A stretch of 64,000 bases of DNA, taken from Pseudomonas wuhanensis (GTDB lineage Bacteria > Pseudomonadota > Gammaproteobacteria > Pseudomonadales > Pseudomonadaceae). Shown one piece after another: positions 27,743 through 37,515 of this stretch. The translations under genes were made by a program, and so were the position numbers. The notes under the pieces were generated by a model. The model was not told where the DNA came from, made no database searches, and saw only the letters and a program-made list of their open reading frames with translations. How positions within the stretch are numbered: position 1 is the first letter of the stretch; each line of letters opens with the position of its first letter. The stretch spans positions 4,774,001 to 4,838,000 of the forward strand of contig NZ_CP117430.1 of NCBI RefSeq assembly GCF_030687395.1. The letters are read 5' to 3'.

Positions 27743-28434
27743 TGCAGCTCACCTCCAGCCTTCAAGGCGGCATAAAGGTATTCGGCACGCGTCCAGTCCT
27801 CAAGCGTGTCGATGTCCTGCACCAAATGACGCGGCAGAATCACCGGCAGGCTTGCCGGCGAGAACAGCACATCGCCACGCAACCAGGCTTCGCTACGCCC
27901 CCAATAGAACTGGCCTGCATCTTGAAAAGCGTCGGGCAAGTCCTGGGAACGGGTCTCGCGAAATTCCGGGTAGAGCGAGGTCAAGGCACCCTGCTCGTTG
28001 AGGGTCAAGGCCCGTTGAACCGGAAAACCAAAACCGGTGACTGAAAACGCGAAAGATTTGTCCGGGTGCTGCACCAGCAATTCATGCCCCTGACGCAGAT
28101 AACGCGCCTGCAACAATGGCGCGGTCGCGTAGACGCAGCAGGCATAGTCGAACGGTGGCAATTGCTTCAAGGCATGCACGATCACCGCTGCAGTACCGGT
28201 GAAATCGTCGGCCAGCGCCACGGGCCGCATGAACGGCACTTGAGCCCCATTGGCCCGTGCAACCTCGGCGATCTCTTCATCGTCGGTACTGACGATCACT
28301 TGGTCGAACAGGTTCGATTCCAGCGCCGTGCGAATCGAGCGGACGATCATCGGCACGCCGTCGAACGGCTTGAGGTTCTTGCGCGGGATTCGCTTGCTGC
28401 CACCACGGGCCGGAATGATCGCAACACAACTCAA
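27739..28434 (-). CDS. pseF: Pseudaminic acid cytidylyltransferase PseF
   Basis: PseF activates pseudaminic acid with CTP to CMP-pseudaminic acid, the glycosyl donor. The 231-residue product has the CMP-sugar synthetase signature IIPARGGSKRIPRKNLKPF near the N-terminus and VIVSTDDEEIAEVA. The start appears to be TTG (28434), with GAGGAG at the end of pseC as ribosome site about 9 bases upstream; no ATG lies near. The rare start may lower its output. It overlaps the fused pseG-pseH gene by 4 bases. Confidence 0.94.
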   Translation of the reverse strand: MSCVAIIPARGGSKRIPRKNLKPFDGVPMIVRSIRTALESNLFDQVIVSTDDEEIAEVARANGAQVPFMRPVALADDFTGTAAVIVHALKQLPPFDYACCVYATAPLLQARYLRQGHELLVQHPDKSFAFSVTGFGFPVQRALTLNEQGALTSLYPEFRETRSQDLPDAFQDAGQFYWGRSEAWLRGDVLFSPASLPVILPRHLVQDIDTLEDWTRAEYLYAALKAGGELQ

Positions 28435-28440
28435 GAGTCA

Positions 28441-29604
28441 CTACTCCTCAAGGATCAGTCGTCGCAATTGCTCGACCACATAATCCTGTTGTTCATCGCT
28501 CAGCAGAGGAAACAGCGGCAGGCTGATGGCCTCGGCGTAATAACGTTCGGCCTGGGGAAAATCCCCCTCGGCAAAACCCAGGTCGCGATAGTACGGCTGC
28601 AAGTGCAGTGGAATATAGTGCAGGTTCACACCGACACCGGCCGCTCGCAAACCTTCGAACACCTGCCGATGGTTGAGGTTGATCCGCTCCGGCTGCAAGC
28701 GCACCACGTACAGATGCCACGCCGACTCGGCCTCGGGCTGCGGGCTGGGCAAGGTCAGCGGCAAGTACGCCAGCAACCGGTCATAACGGGCCGCCAGCTC
28801 ACGTCGACGCTCGATAAAGCCATCGAGCTTGTTCAGCTGCGACAGACCGAGAGCCGCTTGCAAATCGGTGATGCGGTAATTGAAGCCCAGTTCCACTTGC
28901 TGGTAGTACCAGGGGCCGTGACTGGGCTCAGTCATCTGCGCCGGATCACGGGTCATGCCGTGGCTGCGCAGGCGCTGCAAGCGCTCGGCCAGTTCCGGGC
29001 GATTGGTCAGCACCATGCCGCCTTCGGCACTGGTGATGATCTTCACCGGGTGAAAACTGAACACCGTCATCGCCGCGAATTCGCCACAGCCCACCGGGCG
29101 CCCGGCATAGGACGCCCCGACTGCGTGGGAGGCATCTTCGATCACGGTGAAACCATAGCGCTCGGCCAGTTCGGCGATCATGCGCATATCGCAGCTCTGC
29201 CCGGAGAACGCAACCGCCACCAGCACTTTCGGCAGTTTGCCGTCGCGCTCGGCGATCTCAAGCTTCGACGCCAAGGTGTAGGCGTCGAGGTTCCAGGTTA
29301 GCGGATCGATGTCGACGAAATCGACCTCGGCGCCGCAGTAACGCCCGCAGTTGGCCGAGGCCAGAAAGGTGTTCGGCGTGGTCCACAAGCGATCGCCGGG
29401 CCCGAGGCCGGCGGCGAGGCAGGCAATGTGCAATGCCGCCGTGGCATTGCACACCGCCACCGCGAAATCGGCCTGGCAACGCTCGGCCATGGCTTGTTCG
29501 AAACGCTCGATGGTCGGCCCTTGCGTCAGCCAGTCGGACTGCAACACGTCAACCACCGCATCGATGTCTGCCTGATCGAGGCTTTGCCGACCGTAGGGAA
29601 TCAT
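28441..29604 (-). CDS. pseC: UDP-4-amino-4,6-dideoxy-N-acetyl-L-altrosamine transaminase PseC
   Basis: PseC is a DegT/AHBA-type PLP aminotransferase that aminates C4 of the PseB product using glutamate. The 387-residue product opens with IPYGRQSLDQADIDAVVDVL, has the family motifs VIEDASHAVGASYAGRPVG and FSFHPVKIITSAEGGM with the PLP-binding Lys188, and normal length. ATG overlaps the pseB stop by 4 bases. The order pseB-pseC-pseF-pseGH-pseI supports the PseC call over other DegT members. Confidence 0.94.
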   Translation of the reverse strand: MIPYGRQSLDQADIDAVVDVLQSDWLTQGPTIERFEQAMAERCQADFAVAVCNATAALHIACLAAGLGPGDRLWTTPNTFLASANCGRYCGAEVDFVDIDPLTWNLDAYTLASKLEIAERDGKLPKVLVAVAFSGQSCDMRMIAELAERYGFTVIEDASHAVGASYAGRPVGCGEFAAMTVFSFHPVKIITSAEGGMVLTNRPELAERLQRLRSHGMTRDPAQMTEPSHGPWYYQQVELGFNYRITDLQAALGLSQLNKLDGFIERRRELAARYDRLLAYLPLTLPSPQPEAESAWHLYVVRLQPERINLNHRQVFEGLRAAGVGVNLHYIPLHLQPYYRDLGFAEGDFPQAERYYAEAISLPLFPLLSDEQQDYVVEQLRRLILEE

Positions 29605-30602
29605 GCCGACAGCTCCGCGTGCAGGTCGGCGATCTGCCCGACCGACAGGAAGTGCGGGTTGGTGTCGGAGCGGTACTCGAAATCTTCGCTCACCGGCTGG
29701 CCCTGCTCGCCCAGTTTGTCGATGGCAAAATCCACGTCGACGCTGGTGAAACGGATCGACGGCTGAATAGTGTAGTGATCATCGAACTCCAGGGTCATGC
29801 GCGCGTCGTCCAGCGGCACCATCAGCTCATGGAGTTTTTCCCCCGGACGAATGCCAACGTTTTTGTGCGGCAAATGTTCAGCCATGCCCCGCGCCAGATC
29901 GACGATACGAATCGACGGGATCTTCGGCACAAACACTTCACCGCCGTGCATGCGGGCAAAGCTGTCGAGCACAAACTTCACGCCGTGATCGAGGGTGATC
30001 CAGAAGCGCGTCATGCGCTCGTCGGTGATCGGCAGCTCTTTGGCGCCCTCGGCAATCAGTTTGCTGAAAAACGGCACCACCGAACCCCGCGAGCCGGCGA
30101 CGTTGCCATAGCGCACCACGGCAAACCGGGTTTGTTGCTCGCCGGCAATATTGTTGGCAGCCACGAACAGTTTGTCCGACAGCAGCTTGGTCGCGCCGTA
30201 CAGGTTGATCGGGCTGGCGGCCTTGTCAGTAGACAGTGCGACGACTTTTTTCACGCCGTTGTCGATGGCCGCGGCGATGATGTTTTCCGCGCCGTTGACG
30301 TTGGTGCGGATGCATTCAGTGGGGTTGTATTCCGCCGCCGGCACTTGTTTCAGGGCCGCAGCATGCACCACGTAATCGATACCGCGCATGGCCTGACGCA
30401 AACGGTCGGCATCGCGCACATCACCGATGAAGTAACGCATGCACGGCGCGTTGAACGTCTGCTGCATCTCGTACTGCTTGAGCTCATCGCGGGAAAACAC
30501 CACCACGCGCTTGGGCTGGTATTGCTCCAACAACCGGCGGATGAAATTGCGCCCGAACGAGCCGGTGCCACCCGAGATGAAAATCGATTTACCGTTGAAC
30601 AT
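29601..30602 (-). CDS. pseB: UDP-N-acetylglucosamine 4,6-dehydratase (inverting) PseB
   Basis: PseB carries out the first step of pseudaminic acid synthesis: dehydration and C5 inversion of UDP-GlcNAc. The 333-residue product is an extended SDR with Rossmann motif ISGGTGSFGRNF (residues 9-20), LSTDKAASPINLYGATKL holding the Tyr-x-x-x-Lys pair, and VVRYGNVAGSRGSVVPFF. Length and the TDKAASP motif fit PseB/FlaA1. It lies 30 bases after the large glycosyltransferase gene, likely in the same transcript. Confidence 0.95.
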   Translation of the reverse strand: MFNGKSIFISGGTGSFGRNFIRRLLEQYQPKRVVVFSRDELKQYEMQQTFNAPCMRYFIGDVRDADRLRQAMRGIDYVVHAAALKQVPAAEYNPTECIRTNVNGAENIIAAAIDNGVKKVVALSTDKAASPINLYGATKLLSDKLFVAANNIAGEQQTRFAVVRYGNVAGSRGSVVPFFSKLIAEGAKELPITDERMTRFWITLDHGVKFVLDSFARMHGGEVFVPKIPSIRIVDLARGMAEHLPHKNVGIRPGEKLHELMVPLDDARMTLEFDDHYTIQPSIRFTSVDVDFAIDKLGEQGQPVSEDFEYRSDTNPHFLSVGQIADLHAELSA

Positions 30603-30632
30603 GCCTTGAGTCCTTTTACCTGTCAGCCAGGC

Positions 30633-33611
30633 TTATGCGAGCAATTGCGCCCAGTTCACACGGGTCGGTTCGCTGAGAGTAAAGCCCTTGCCGGTCAAGG
30701 CCAGGTTTGAGTTGTATGCCGGGTCCTGCCGGAAACGCGCCTGCCACTTGTCGCGCAGGGCATCTATGGCCTGTGGCGTCTGCGTCAGGTTGCCCGGATG
30801 GAGAATTTGCACTTGCGGTGTCCAGACCGTCAGGAACCCGGCATCGGATACTTTCAAGCACAGATCGACATCACCAAGGGCATTCTCGAAATGCTCTTGA
30901 TCCAGACCGCCCACCGCCTCGTAGAGGTCTTTACGAATCATCAGGCACACACCAGAGACTGCCGAGTAGTTCTGCTCGACCACCAGCCGCTGCATATAGC
31001 CGGTAGCGTCTTTCTTCTCACCGACAAAGGGCGAACTCACTTCGCCATTCAGGCCCAGGATCAAACCGGCGCCGGTCACGTTACCTTCAGCGTCCACCAG
31101 TTTGCCACCCACCACGCCGACTTCCGGACGCTGCGCCTGATTGAGCAACGACTCGATCCAGTTGGCATTGACCACTTGGGCATCAGCCGCCAGCAGGACC
31201 AGGAATTCTCCCTGCGCCTGGCGAATGACGGCATTGTGCAGCGCTGACAGACTCAGCCGCTGCTCGGCCCGGACTACGCGAATCCGGCCGCGACCGTTCT
31301 GCTCAAGGTTATCGAGCCAGGCAATCAACTCGGGTGACTGGTTATGATTATCGGCGATCAGCAATTCATGATTCTGGTAGCGCGTACGTTGCAACACGCT
31401 GACGATGCAGCGCTGCAGATCAGCGACATTGTCCTGGGCGACGATGATGATCGACACTTGCGGACGATCGCTGTGACGGTAATCAACGCGGTACGTGCCT
31501 TGCGATTCGGCGCTGACTTGAGCCTGGTAGCCGCGGGTTCCCAGGTGGCGAACCAGGGTCTGGCGCTCATGCTCGTTAGCCACCTGCGCGGGCGCCTGGC
31601 AAATCAGCAAGGGTTCCGAGAGATGGGCAAGGCCCGCGAGCCCCCCCTCTTCAATCAAGCGCAACAGCAGATCGAACTCCACGGCCTGACTGAATTCACG
31701 GCTGTAACCACCGGCTTCGACCCACACATCGCGACGAATCAACCAGTGCCGCGCCATCAACGAAGGGGCACTTTGCAGCAGATCCAGGTTGAAGTCCGGA
31801 CGGAAAACCGGTGTCAGGGTCCCGCTGGCCCGACGATGGACTTCATCGGCGCAGACTGCCCGACACTCAGGTGCCGCAAGTAATTCAATACTGGCCTGCA
31901 TCAAACCACTGGAGGTGAACTCATCGCCCGCCTCGGCCAGTAACAGCCAGTCGCAACGGGTGTTCGGCACCACCTGATTGAGCTTGTCGACACAGTTGTC
32001 GGCGCTGACCTTGACGAAATGCAAGGTATTTTCCAAAGTGGTGGCCGAGGTGATTTCGCCAGTGGTGAACACCACGACCTGGAAGGCACGGAAGTGACTG
32101 TCCAACAGGCTGTCGAAAGTCACCTGCAACTTGTCGGAATCGTTGTTCAGGTCCAGCAACAGAATGCAGAACCGTGGACTGCCGCCCTTCGCCGTCAGAT
32201 GACGGGCAATCGACGCGGCTTGCTCGGTATCAGGCCCTCGCGCCTCCAGCCAGTTGAGCAATTGCCCGGTCGGCATTTTGTCCAGCAACACGCGGCTGTC
32301 CTGAGTTGATGCCCCATCCAGACGTTCAGCCCAGGCCGAGAGCACGTCAGCCTCTTCGGTATCGCCGCTGCTACGCAGTGTCAGCGCCAGGCGCTTGACG
32401 ACTTTGCGGTTGAACGCATTGCACGACAGGGCCTTCCACAGACGGGCTTTGATTGTCCGTTCAGTGTCATTGCCATGGGTGCGCAGCAACTGTTCCTGTT
32501 CCAACAGCACGGCTTCGAGGCGTTCGAGCTGCAGCTTGCCCGCGGGCATTGCGTGCAAGAGGAATTCGAACTCGGTCAGGCGATCGAAGAAAGGTTGGTT
32601 GTAGAACGGCATCTCAACGAACTGGGTCGGGCCAAACTCGCGGATCGGGCCCTTGAAGGGGTCATTCCAGATTGAATGAAAAATGGGTTGAGTGGTCAGC
32701 GAGCGGCGCTGCAACAAGCACTGCGACATGGCGGCAAAACTTTCCAGCGCGAATTCGCGAGTCTGCACTTGATCGCGACCGGCAATCGCGGTCGGTACGG
32801 TGGACAGAAAGTCGGCAAACTTCTCCCGCTCGGCCACGGATTTGGCATCGGTGAAACTGAGCACAAACACCACCTCGGTGTTGTGTTCTGAGCCTCCATA
32901 GTTGGCTTCGCGCACCACGTAAGGGATCGGCAGGATCCGCGCCTTGGCGCAGGCCAGCAGGTAATACACATGACCGATTTCCTGCCACTCGAAACTCAGC
33001 TCTTCAGGCATCAGGTCGTACCACTGACGCAGCAGCTCAGTACGCGTGACAGCGAAGAATGGCGGAATGAACTGGCCCATGTAGTCCAGGACCCGGTCTT
33101 CAGCTCGTTCGCTGGCGTAGTCTTCCTGAACCTTCTTGTCGCGACGGTAGTAAGTCACCCGGGTCGCTTCGGTCAGGTACATCATGCAGTAGCCATGACA
33201 CATGCCGTAGTCCGGGTTCGCTTCCAGAAACTCCACCGACTCGGTCAACGCACTGTGCAGCAGGAAATCGTCGTCGGCGGCAAATGCCATATACGGCGTA
33301 GTGACTAGGCCAATGCCGTGCTTGAGCTTGGCCTGGAAACCCAGGTAAGAGAACTGCGGCAAGTGCAGGTACTGAACGTGCGGATAAGCTTCGACGATTT
33401 GCGTGTCCGGCTGGCTGGAAGAATCCAGCACAATGATCGTGCACGGATAACTGCTGTAGTACTGCAGCGTGCGACGCAAAAACGCCGGCCGGTTGTGGGT
33501 CGCCAGCAGCAGCGTAAAACGCTCGCCGAGTGGCGCAACGTGTTCAGAACCAAAATGACCTTGCATACCTTTCCCCACAGCCGGCGAAGCGCCCGATGAA
33601 CTCAATGACAT
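30633..33611 (-). CDS. Large two-domain glycosyltransferase (TIGR00180-like N-terminus, GT2 C-terminus)
   Basis: The 992-residue product has an N-terminal GT2-like domain (about 30-250, RFTLLLATHNRPAFLRRTLQYY and FAADDDFLL), of the kind called TIGR00180 glycosyltransferase, a poorly conserved linker, and a C-terminal GT2 domain (about 700-950, PQVSIIIVAQDNVADLQRCI, LHNAVIRQAQGEFLVLLAADAQ, GDVDLCLKVSDAGFLTVWTP). The region just before the second GT2 (FRPDFNLDLLQSAPSL) is also present in the 1196-residue protein at 40166-43756. Proteins like this build flagellin glycan in Pseudomonas (the Fgt group). Which sugar it adds cannot be read from sequence. It follows the CmcI-like gene by 8 bases. Confidence 0.85.
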   Translation of the reverse strand: MSLSSSGASPAVGKGMQGHFGSEHVAPLGERFTLLLATHNRPAFLRRTLQYYSSYPCTIIVLDSSSQPDTQIVEAYPHVQYLHLPQFSYLGFQAKLKHGIGLVTTPYMAFAADDDFLLHSALTESVEFLEANPDYGMCHGYCMMYLTEATRVTYYRRDKKVQEDYASERAEDRVLDYMGQFIPPFFAVTRTELLRQWYDLMPEELSFEWQEIGHVYYLLACAKARILPIPYVVREANYGGSEHNTEVVFVLSFTDAKSVAEREKFADFLSTVPTAIAGRDQVQTREFALESFAAMSQCLLQRRSLTTQPIFHSIWNDPFKGPIREFGPTQFVEMPFYNQPFFDRLTEFEFLLHAMPAGKLQLERLEAVLLEQEQLLRTHGNDTERTIKARLWKALSCNAFNRKVVKRLALTLRSSGDTEEADVLSAWAERLDGASTQDSRVLLDKMPTGQLLNWLEARGPDTEQAASIARHLTAKGGSPRFCILLLDLNNDSDKLQVTFDSLLDSHFRAFQVVVFTTGEITSATTLENTLHFVKVSADNCVDKLNQVVPNTRCDWLLLAEAGDEFTSSGLMQASIELLAAPECRAVCADEVHRRASGTLTPVFRPDFNLDLLQSAPSLMARHWLIRRDVWVEAGGYSREFSQAVEFDLLLRLIEEGGLAGLAHLSEPLLICQAPAQVANEHERQTLVRHLGTRGYQAQVSAESQGTYRVDYRHSDRPQVSIIIVAQDNVADLQRCIVSVLQRTRYQNHELLIADNHNQSPELIAWLDNLEQNGRGRIRVVRAEQRLSLSALHNAVIRQAQGEFLVLLAADAQVVNANWIESLLNQAQRPEVGVVGGKLVDAEGNVTGAGLILGLNGEVSSPFVGEKKDATGYMQRLVVEQNYSAVSGVCLMIRKDLYEAVGGLDQEHFENALGDVDLCLKVSDAGFLTVWTPQVQILHPGNLTQTPQAIDALRDKWQARFRQDPAYNSNLALTGKGFTLSEPTRVNWAQLLA

Positions 33612-33619
33612 GACGTTGC

Positions 33620-34357
33620 TTAACGAACCCGACGCAGATAACCGTCCGGCGCCACGGTGATCAGCAGCTTGTTCTGCAACTGACGGTCGATCTCGAAGTC
33701 AGCGTTTTCTTCCAGGTATTTCCACACAGCGGTTTTCGGGTTGTCGCCCGGGCCCCACGGACGGTCCGGGAAGAAATCGGCCGGCATGTCTTCAACCACG
33801 GTGTCCATCACCACGCAGTAGCTGCCCACCGAAACCAGTGGCGCATACAGACGCAGCTCTTCCAGCACGTGATCGTGGGTGTGGTTGGAGTCGAGTACCA
33901 GAATGACTTTCTTGCCTTCGGCCGCAGCACGCACTTGCTCGGCGATGGCCGCGTCGATGCTCGAACCTTCAATCATTTTGATGCGCTTGCTCATCGGGTG
34001 GCTTTCAATGGCTTCGCGGTTGTGCGGGCGAATGTCGAGGTCAATGCCCAGCACTTCGCCGTGGCCTTGCAGCTCCAGCAAGGAGGCGTAATAGATAATC
34101 GAACCACCGTGGGCGATGCCGCATTCGATCACCAGGTCGGGTTTGACCTGCCAGATGATTTCCTGCATCGCCATCATGTCTTGCGGCAACTGAATGATCG
34201 GACGGCCCATCCACGAGAAGTGGTAGCTGTACTTGTGCCTGGCCGATTCGTTGAAGAACTCCTGGGCCAGACCGGTGAGTTTCTGATCGTCGCCCTGACG
34301 CGCGATTTCTGCCTGGCATTCGGCTTCGAAGGCTTTATTGATGGTGTTGTCGGTCAT
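33620..34357 (-). CDS. Cephalosporin hydroxylase (CmcI)-family SAM-dependent methyltransferase
   Basis: Proteins of this family, despite the name, are class I methyltransferases, often O-methylating sugars. The product shows LVIECGIAHGGSIIYYASLL (SAM loop), GEVLGIDLDIRPHNREAIE, IEGSSIDAAIAEQV and VILVLDSNHTHDHVLEELRLYAPLVSVGSYCVVMD (the HTHDHV metal site; quoted in parts). I chose ATG 34357 (MTDNTINKAF); a GTG at 34378 overlapping the upstream stop is the alternative. In this operon it probably methylates a hydroxyl of the deoxyhexose or of a glycan end; inference. Confidence 0.85.
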   Translation of the reverse strand: MTDNTINKAFEAECQAEIARQGDDQKLTGLAQEFFNESARHKYSYHFSWMGRPIIQLPQDMMAMQEIIWQVKPDLVIECGIAHGGSIIYYASLLELQGHGEVLGIDLDIRPHNREAIESHPMSKRIKMIEGSSIDAAIAEQVRAAAEGKKVILVLDSNHTHDHVLEELRLYAPLVSVGSYCVVMDTVVEDMPADFFPDRPWGPGDNPKTAVWKYLEENADFEIDRQLQNKLLITVAPDGYLRRVR

Positions 34358-34374
34358 TTTTGGAATCTCAATAG

Positions 34375-35445
34375 TCACTGGAACGAAGCGCTGTCGACGG
34401 CGTGGTAGACGTAGCGTCCACCGGTCATCCGCTTTATTTCTTCGAGGTAATTGGAGTTCATTACAAACAGGTTGGCGCCTTCGGGTAGAGCGTCCATGGC
34501 CTCTTGCGGCGAGGACACCCGCGCGCCGCTCAGGGGCAGATATCGGCCCTGTTTGGCCGGGTTGATATCCACCACGCGATCCACCGCCACGCCCGCTCGT
34601 TGCAGGAACAGCGAATAAATCACGCCTTTGGACGACGCCCCCCAGATCGCCGAACCTTGCTCGGGTGCGGCCTGAATAATCTGCACCGCGCGCTCAAGGC
34701 TGCTGGTGAAACCTTCAGGCAGCTCGAGGCGCGGCACCGGTTGTTCCGGGGTCAGGCGCAACGTCGACAGGTCGGCGACGATGTACAGGTACTGGCCACC
34801 GAACAGGTGACCGGCCTCATGCACCGTGCCGAACATCCGGCGCAGGTCATCGAGGCGGAAATAATTGACGTGTTCGTAAAACAGGTCGAACCAGGCGCGG
34901 TGCTCGAGAATCCAGTCGAAACACGGGACTTCGATGTAGATCTGTCCGCCCTGGTTGGCTTCGGCGATGACCGCCAGAAAGCTCAGCGGATCCTGAATAT
35001 GCTCCAGCACATGGCGCAACACGATAGCGTCTGCCGACAGGCCAAGGCCGCGAGTGAACGGCGCCTTGATCACATCGACGCTGTCGCCTTCGTAGGCCGG
35101 GTCGATGCCGGTGATGGCGTAGCCCTGGCCTTTGAGCAGTTCAAGAAAGTAGCCTTTGCCGCAGCCGACTTCGATCAGTTCCTGGCCTTTGAAGTGACGG
35201 GCAATGATCCCTTCGACATCGCTCAGGTGCTTCTGGAACTGGCCGGAATGCGCCTGCTCGTTCTGATAGTCGGCGTCGTAGCTGAGCTTGTCGGCGTCGA
35301 AGGCCTGATTGAAGATCAACCCGCTCGTCTCGTCTTGCACCAACACCATGTCGGCGCAGGCCGAAGCTTTCGCCGATTGCGCATCGGCAAAGGTCCGGTT
35401 CTGCAACACCGGCAGGTCGGCGACCCGATACAACTCATGCCTCAT
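34375..35445 (-). CDS. Class I SAM-dependent methyltransferase of the glycan operon
   Basis: The 356-residue product, started at MRHELYRVADLP with GGGAG upstream, has a SAM-binding core (about 95-200: ELIEVGCGKGYFLELLKGQGY, IVLRHVLEHIQDPLSFL) and a C-terminal Rossmann-like part (about 285-345: GSAIWGASSKGVIYSLFLQ, VDINPAKQGRYLPLSG) of the kind seen in sugar C-methyltransferases. It lacks the N-terminal Cys-rich zinc domain found in the neighbour at 36289-37515. The two may act on different positions. It overlaps the epimerase gene by 11 bases. Confidence 0.85.
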   Translation of the reverse strand: MRHELYRVADLPVLQNRTFADAQSAKASACADMVLVQDETSGLIFNQAFDADKLSYDADYQNEQAHSGQFQKHLSDVEGIIARHFKGQELIEVGCGKGYFLELLKGQGYAITGIDPAYEGDSVDVIKAPFTRGLGLSADAIVLRHVLEHIQDPLSFLAVIAEANQGGQIYIEVPCFDWILEHRAWFDLFYEHVNYFRLDDLRRMFGTVHEAGHLFGGQYLYIVADLSTLRLTPEQPVPRLELPEGFTSSLERAVQIIQAAPEQGSAIWGASSKGVIYSLFLQRAGVAVDRVVDINPAKQGRYLPLSGARVSSPQEAMDALPEGANLFVMNSNYLEEIKRMTGGRYVYHAVDSASFQ

Positions 35446-36292
35446 GCTCTGCTCCCAGTAGCTGTTGCAAGCGGTCCGCCACGCCCCAGAACGCCATCGG
35501 CTCATGGGTCGGGTAGGGGTAATGGCCCAGGTTCAAACGGATCGATGCGCCACGTTCACGCAACTGTTGCTCGACCAGCGCTCTGACCGATATCGGCTGG
35601 CCGCTGGAACAATTGATCACGCCATCGAATTCGCGCTGTTGCAGGATCGCGGCGAGGTAACCGGCGGCCGTGTCGATCGCCAGGTAATCGCGCAACTGCT
35701 CGCCGGCCGACATGTTGAAGCTGTCATCCCCGGCCTCGATTGCCCGGTCCAGTGCCGCCAGCAAACTGTTGGGGTTCTGCCCTTCGCCGTGCAGGTAAAA
35801 CAGCCGCGCCCATTGCAGGGTGAAGGGCTGTTGGCGCTGCAGGTTTTCGAGGAACAGACGCAAGGTGTTCTTGGCCAGCCCGTAAGGGTTACTCGGCTGC
35901 GGCGCGGTCTGCTCGCTGAGCGGGCCACTTTGCAGGCCATATTCGAAACAGGTGCCCGCCACCAACACCTGCGACACGCCCGCCTCGACCGCGCCCTTGA
36001 TGAAGCGGTAATCGGCCATCAGGTTGTGTTCGAAGTGAAACAGCGCCTGATAATTCGGCAACCCCGGCCAAGCGAGATGCGCCAAGGCATCGACGCCATC
36101 GGTCAGCGCGGCGAAGTCCAGGTCGGCGGCATGAACATCCGCGACCACGAATTCCACGGCGTTGATCCACGGTAATTGCGCGGAGGTCTCGGCGTTGCGC
36201 GCCACAGCCCGCACCTCGCAGCCGCGGGCGAGCAAAGCCGCGACCAGATGTCGGCCGACGAATCCAGTGGCACCGGTCACCAACACCTTCAC
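35435..36292 (-). CDS. NAD-dependent epimerase/dehydratase (likely 4-ketosugar reductase)
   Basis: This 285-residue extended SDR has VLVTGATGFVGRHLVAALL at the N-terminus and the Tyr-x-x-x-Lys pair in NPYGLAKNTLRLFL. Placement after the 3,5-epimerase and C-methyltransferase genes suggests that it reduces the 4-keto group of a CDP-linked 6-deoxyhexose, the final step; that role is inferred. The start is GTG, overlapping the upstream stop by 4 bases. Confidence 0.85.
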   Translation of the reverse strand: MKVLVTGATGFVGRHLVAALLARGCEVRAVARNAETSAQLPWINAVEFVVADVHAADLDFAALTDGVDALAHLAWPGLPNYQALFHFEHNLMADYRFIKGAVEAGVSQVLVAGTCFEYGLQSGPLSEQTAPQPSNPYGLAKNTLRLFLENLQRQQPFTLQWARLFYLHGEGQNPNSLLAALDRAIEAGDDSFNMSAGEQLRDYLAIDTAAGYLAAILQQREFDGVINCSSGQPISVRALVEQQLRERGASIRLNLGHYPYPTHEPMAFWGVADRLQQLLGAEHEA

Positions 36293-37515
36293 AGTACGGT
36301 CAACTCAGGCACGGCGATCACGAAGCGACCGTCCCACTGACGTACCTGCGCCAGTTGCTGACTGACTTCGTGCAGCAAATTCCACGGCAGTACCAGAACG
36401 TAATCCGGCTTCTCCAGATCGATCTGTGCCGGCGAAACGATCGGAATGCGGCTGCCCGGCAAGTACTTGCCTTGCTTGTGCGGATTGGCATCGGCCACCC
36501 AGGCCAACAGGTCCGGTTTGACCCCGGCGTAATTGAGCAAAGTGTTGCCCTTGGCCGCCGCGCCATAACCGACCACGCGCTTGCCATCAGCCTTGGCCTG
36601 TAACAGGAAACGCAGCAGTTCGTGCTTGATACGTTCAGCCGCTGGCGCCAGGGTTGCGTAGTACTCGGGCGTCTTCACCCCGGCGTCCAGTTCGGCCTGC
36701 AACTGTTGCTGCACGGTCGGTTGTACGGCGCGGCGTTCACCGTCCTTGCGCTGCACGAACACCCGCAGCGATCCACCGTGAGTCGTCAGCTGGCTGACGT
36801 CGAACACCTCCAGGCCATTGCGCTCGCACAAGGTCTGCACGGCGGTCAGGGACAGGTAGGAATAATGCTCGTGATACAGCGTGTCGAACTGCTTCCCCGC
36901 CATCAGCGTCAACAGCTGCGGAAACTCGAACGTCGCCACACCGGTCGGCTTGAGCAAGCTTGCGAATCCGCCGAGGAAATCATTGATGTCCGGCACATGG
37001 GCGAGCACGTTGTTGGCAGCCATCAGGTCGGCGGCCCAGCCTTCACCGTTCAGCTGCGCGGCGGTGTCGCGGCCGAAGAACAGTTCGCGAATCTCCAGGC
37101 CTTTTTCCCGCGCCGCTTGCGCGGTGCTGCGGGTCGGTTCGACGCCCAGGCAAGGGATGCCGCGCTTGGCCACGTACTGCAACAGATAACCGTCGTTGGC
37201 GGCGATTTCCACCACCCGGCTGTCGGCGGTCAGGCCGAAGCACTCGACCATCTCGGCGACATAGCGTTCGGCATGGGCCAGCCAGGTGCTGGAGAACGAA
37301 CTGAAATACGCATACTCGGCATCGAACAGGCTGTCGGCGTTGGTGTAATCCTCGGTCTGCACCAACCAGCACTGCTGACACACCGCAACCTTCAATGGCA
37401 CCCATTGCTCGGATTGTTCCAGGCGATCGGCGTGCACATAGGCGTTGGATGGCGGCGAGGTGCCGAGATCGATCAGCGGCAAGGCCAGAGGAGTACCGCA
37501 ACCACGGCAGTTCAT
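36289..37515 (-). CDS. Sugar C-methyltransferase with zinc-binding N-terminus
   Basis: The 408-residue product is a three-part sugar C-methyltransferase: a zinc-binding N-terminal domain (MNCRGCGTPL, VCQQCWLVQ; four Cys), a SAM-binding middle domain (VVEIAANDGYLLQYVAKRG, FDTLYHEHYSYLSL) and a C-terminal domain (VVGYGAAAKGNTLLNYAGV, VADANPHKQGKYLPGS). This layout is that of TylCIII/NovU/TcaB9-type enzymes that C-methylate NDP-4-keto-6-deoxyhexoses, usually at C3 or C5. The YHEHYSY motif contains the catalytic His/Tyr seen in TcaB9. With rfbF/rfbG next to it, a CDP-sugar is the likely substrate. Confidence 0.92.
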   Translation of the reverse strand: MNCRGCGTPLALPLIDLGTSPPSNAYVHADRLEQSEQWVPLKVAVCQQCWLVQTEDYTNADSLFDAEYAYFSSFSSTWLAHAERYVAEMVECFGLTADSRVVEIAANDGYLLQYVAKRGIPCLGVEPTRSTAQAAREKGLEIRELFFGRDTAAQLNGEGWAADLMAANNVLAHVPDINDFLGGFASLLKPTGVATFEFPQLLTLMAGKQFDTLYHEHYSYLSLTAVQTLCERNGLEVFDVSQLTTHGGSLRVFVQRKDGERRAVQPTVQQQLQAELDAGVKTPEYYATLAPAAERIKHELLRFLLQAKADGKRVVGYGAAAKGNTLLNYAGVKPDLLAWVADANPHKQGKYLPGSRIPIVSPAQIDLEKPDYVLVLPWNLLHEVSQQLAQVRQWDGRFVIAVPELTVL

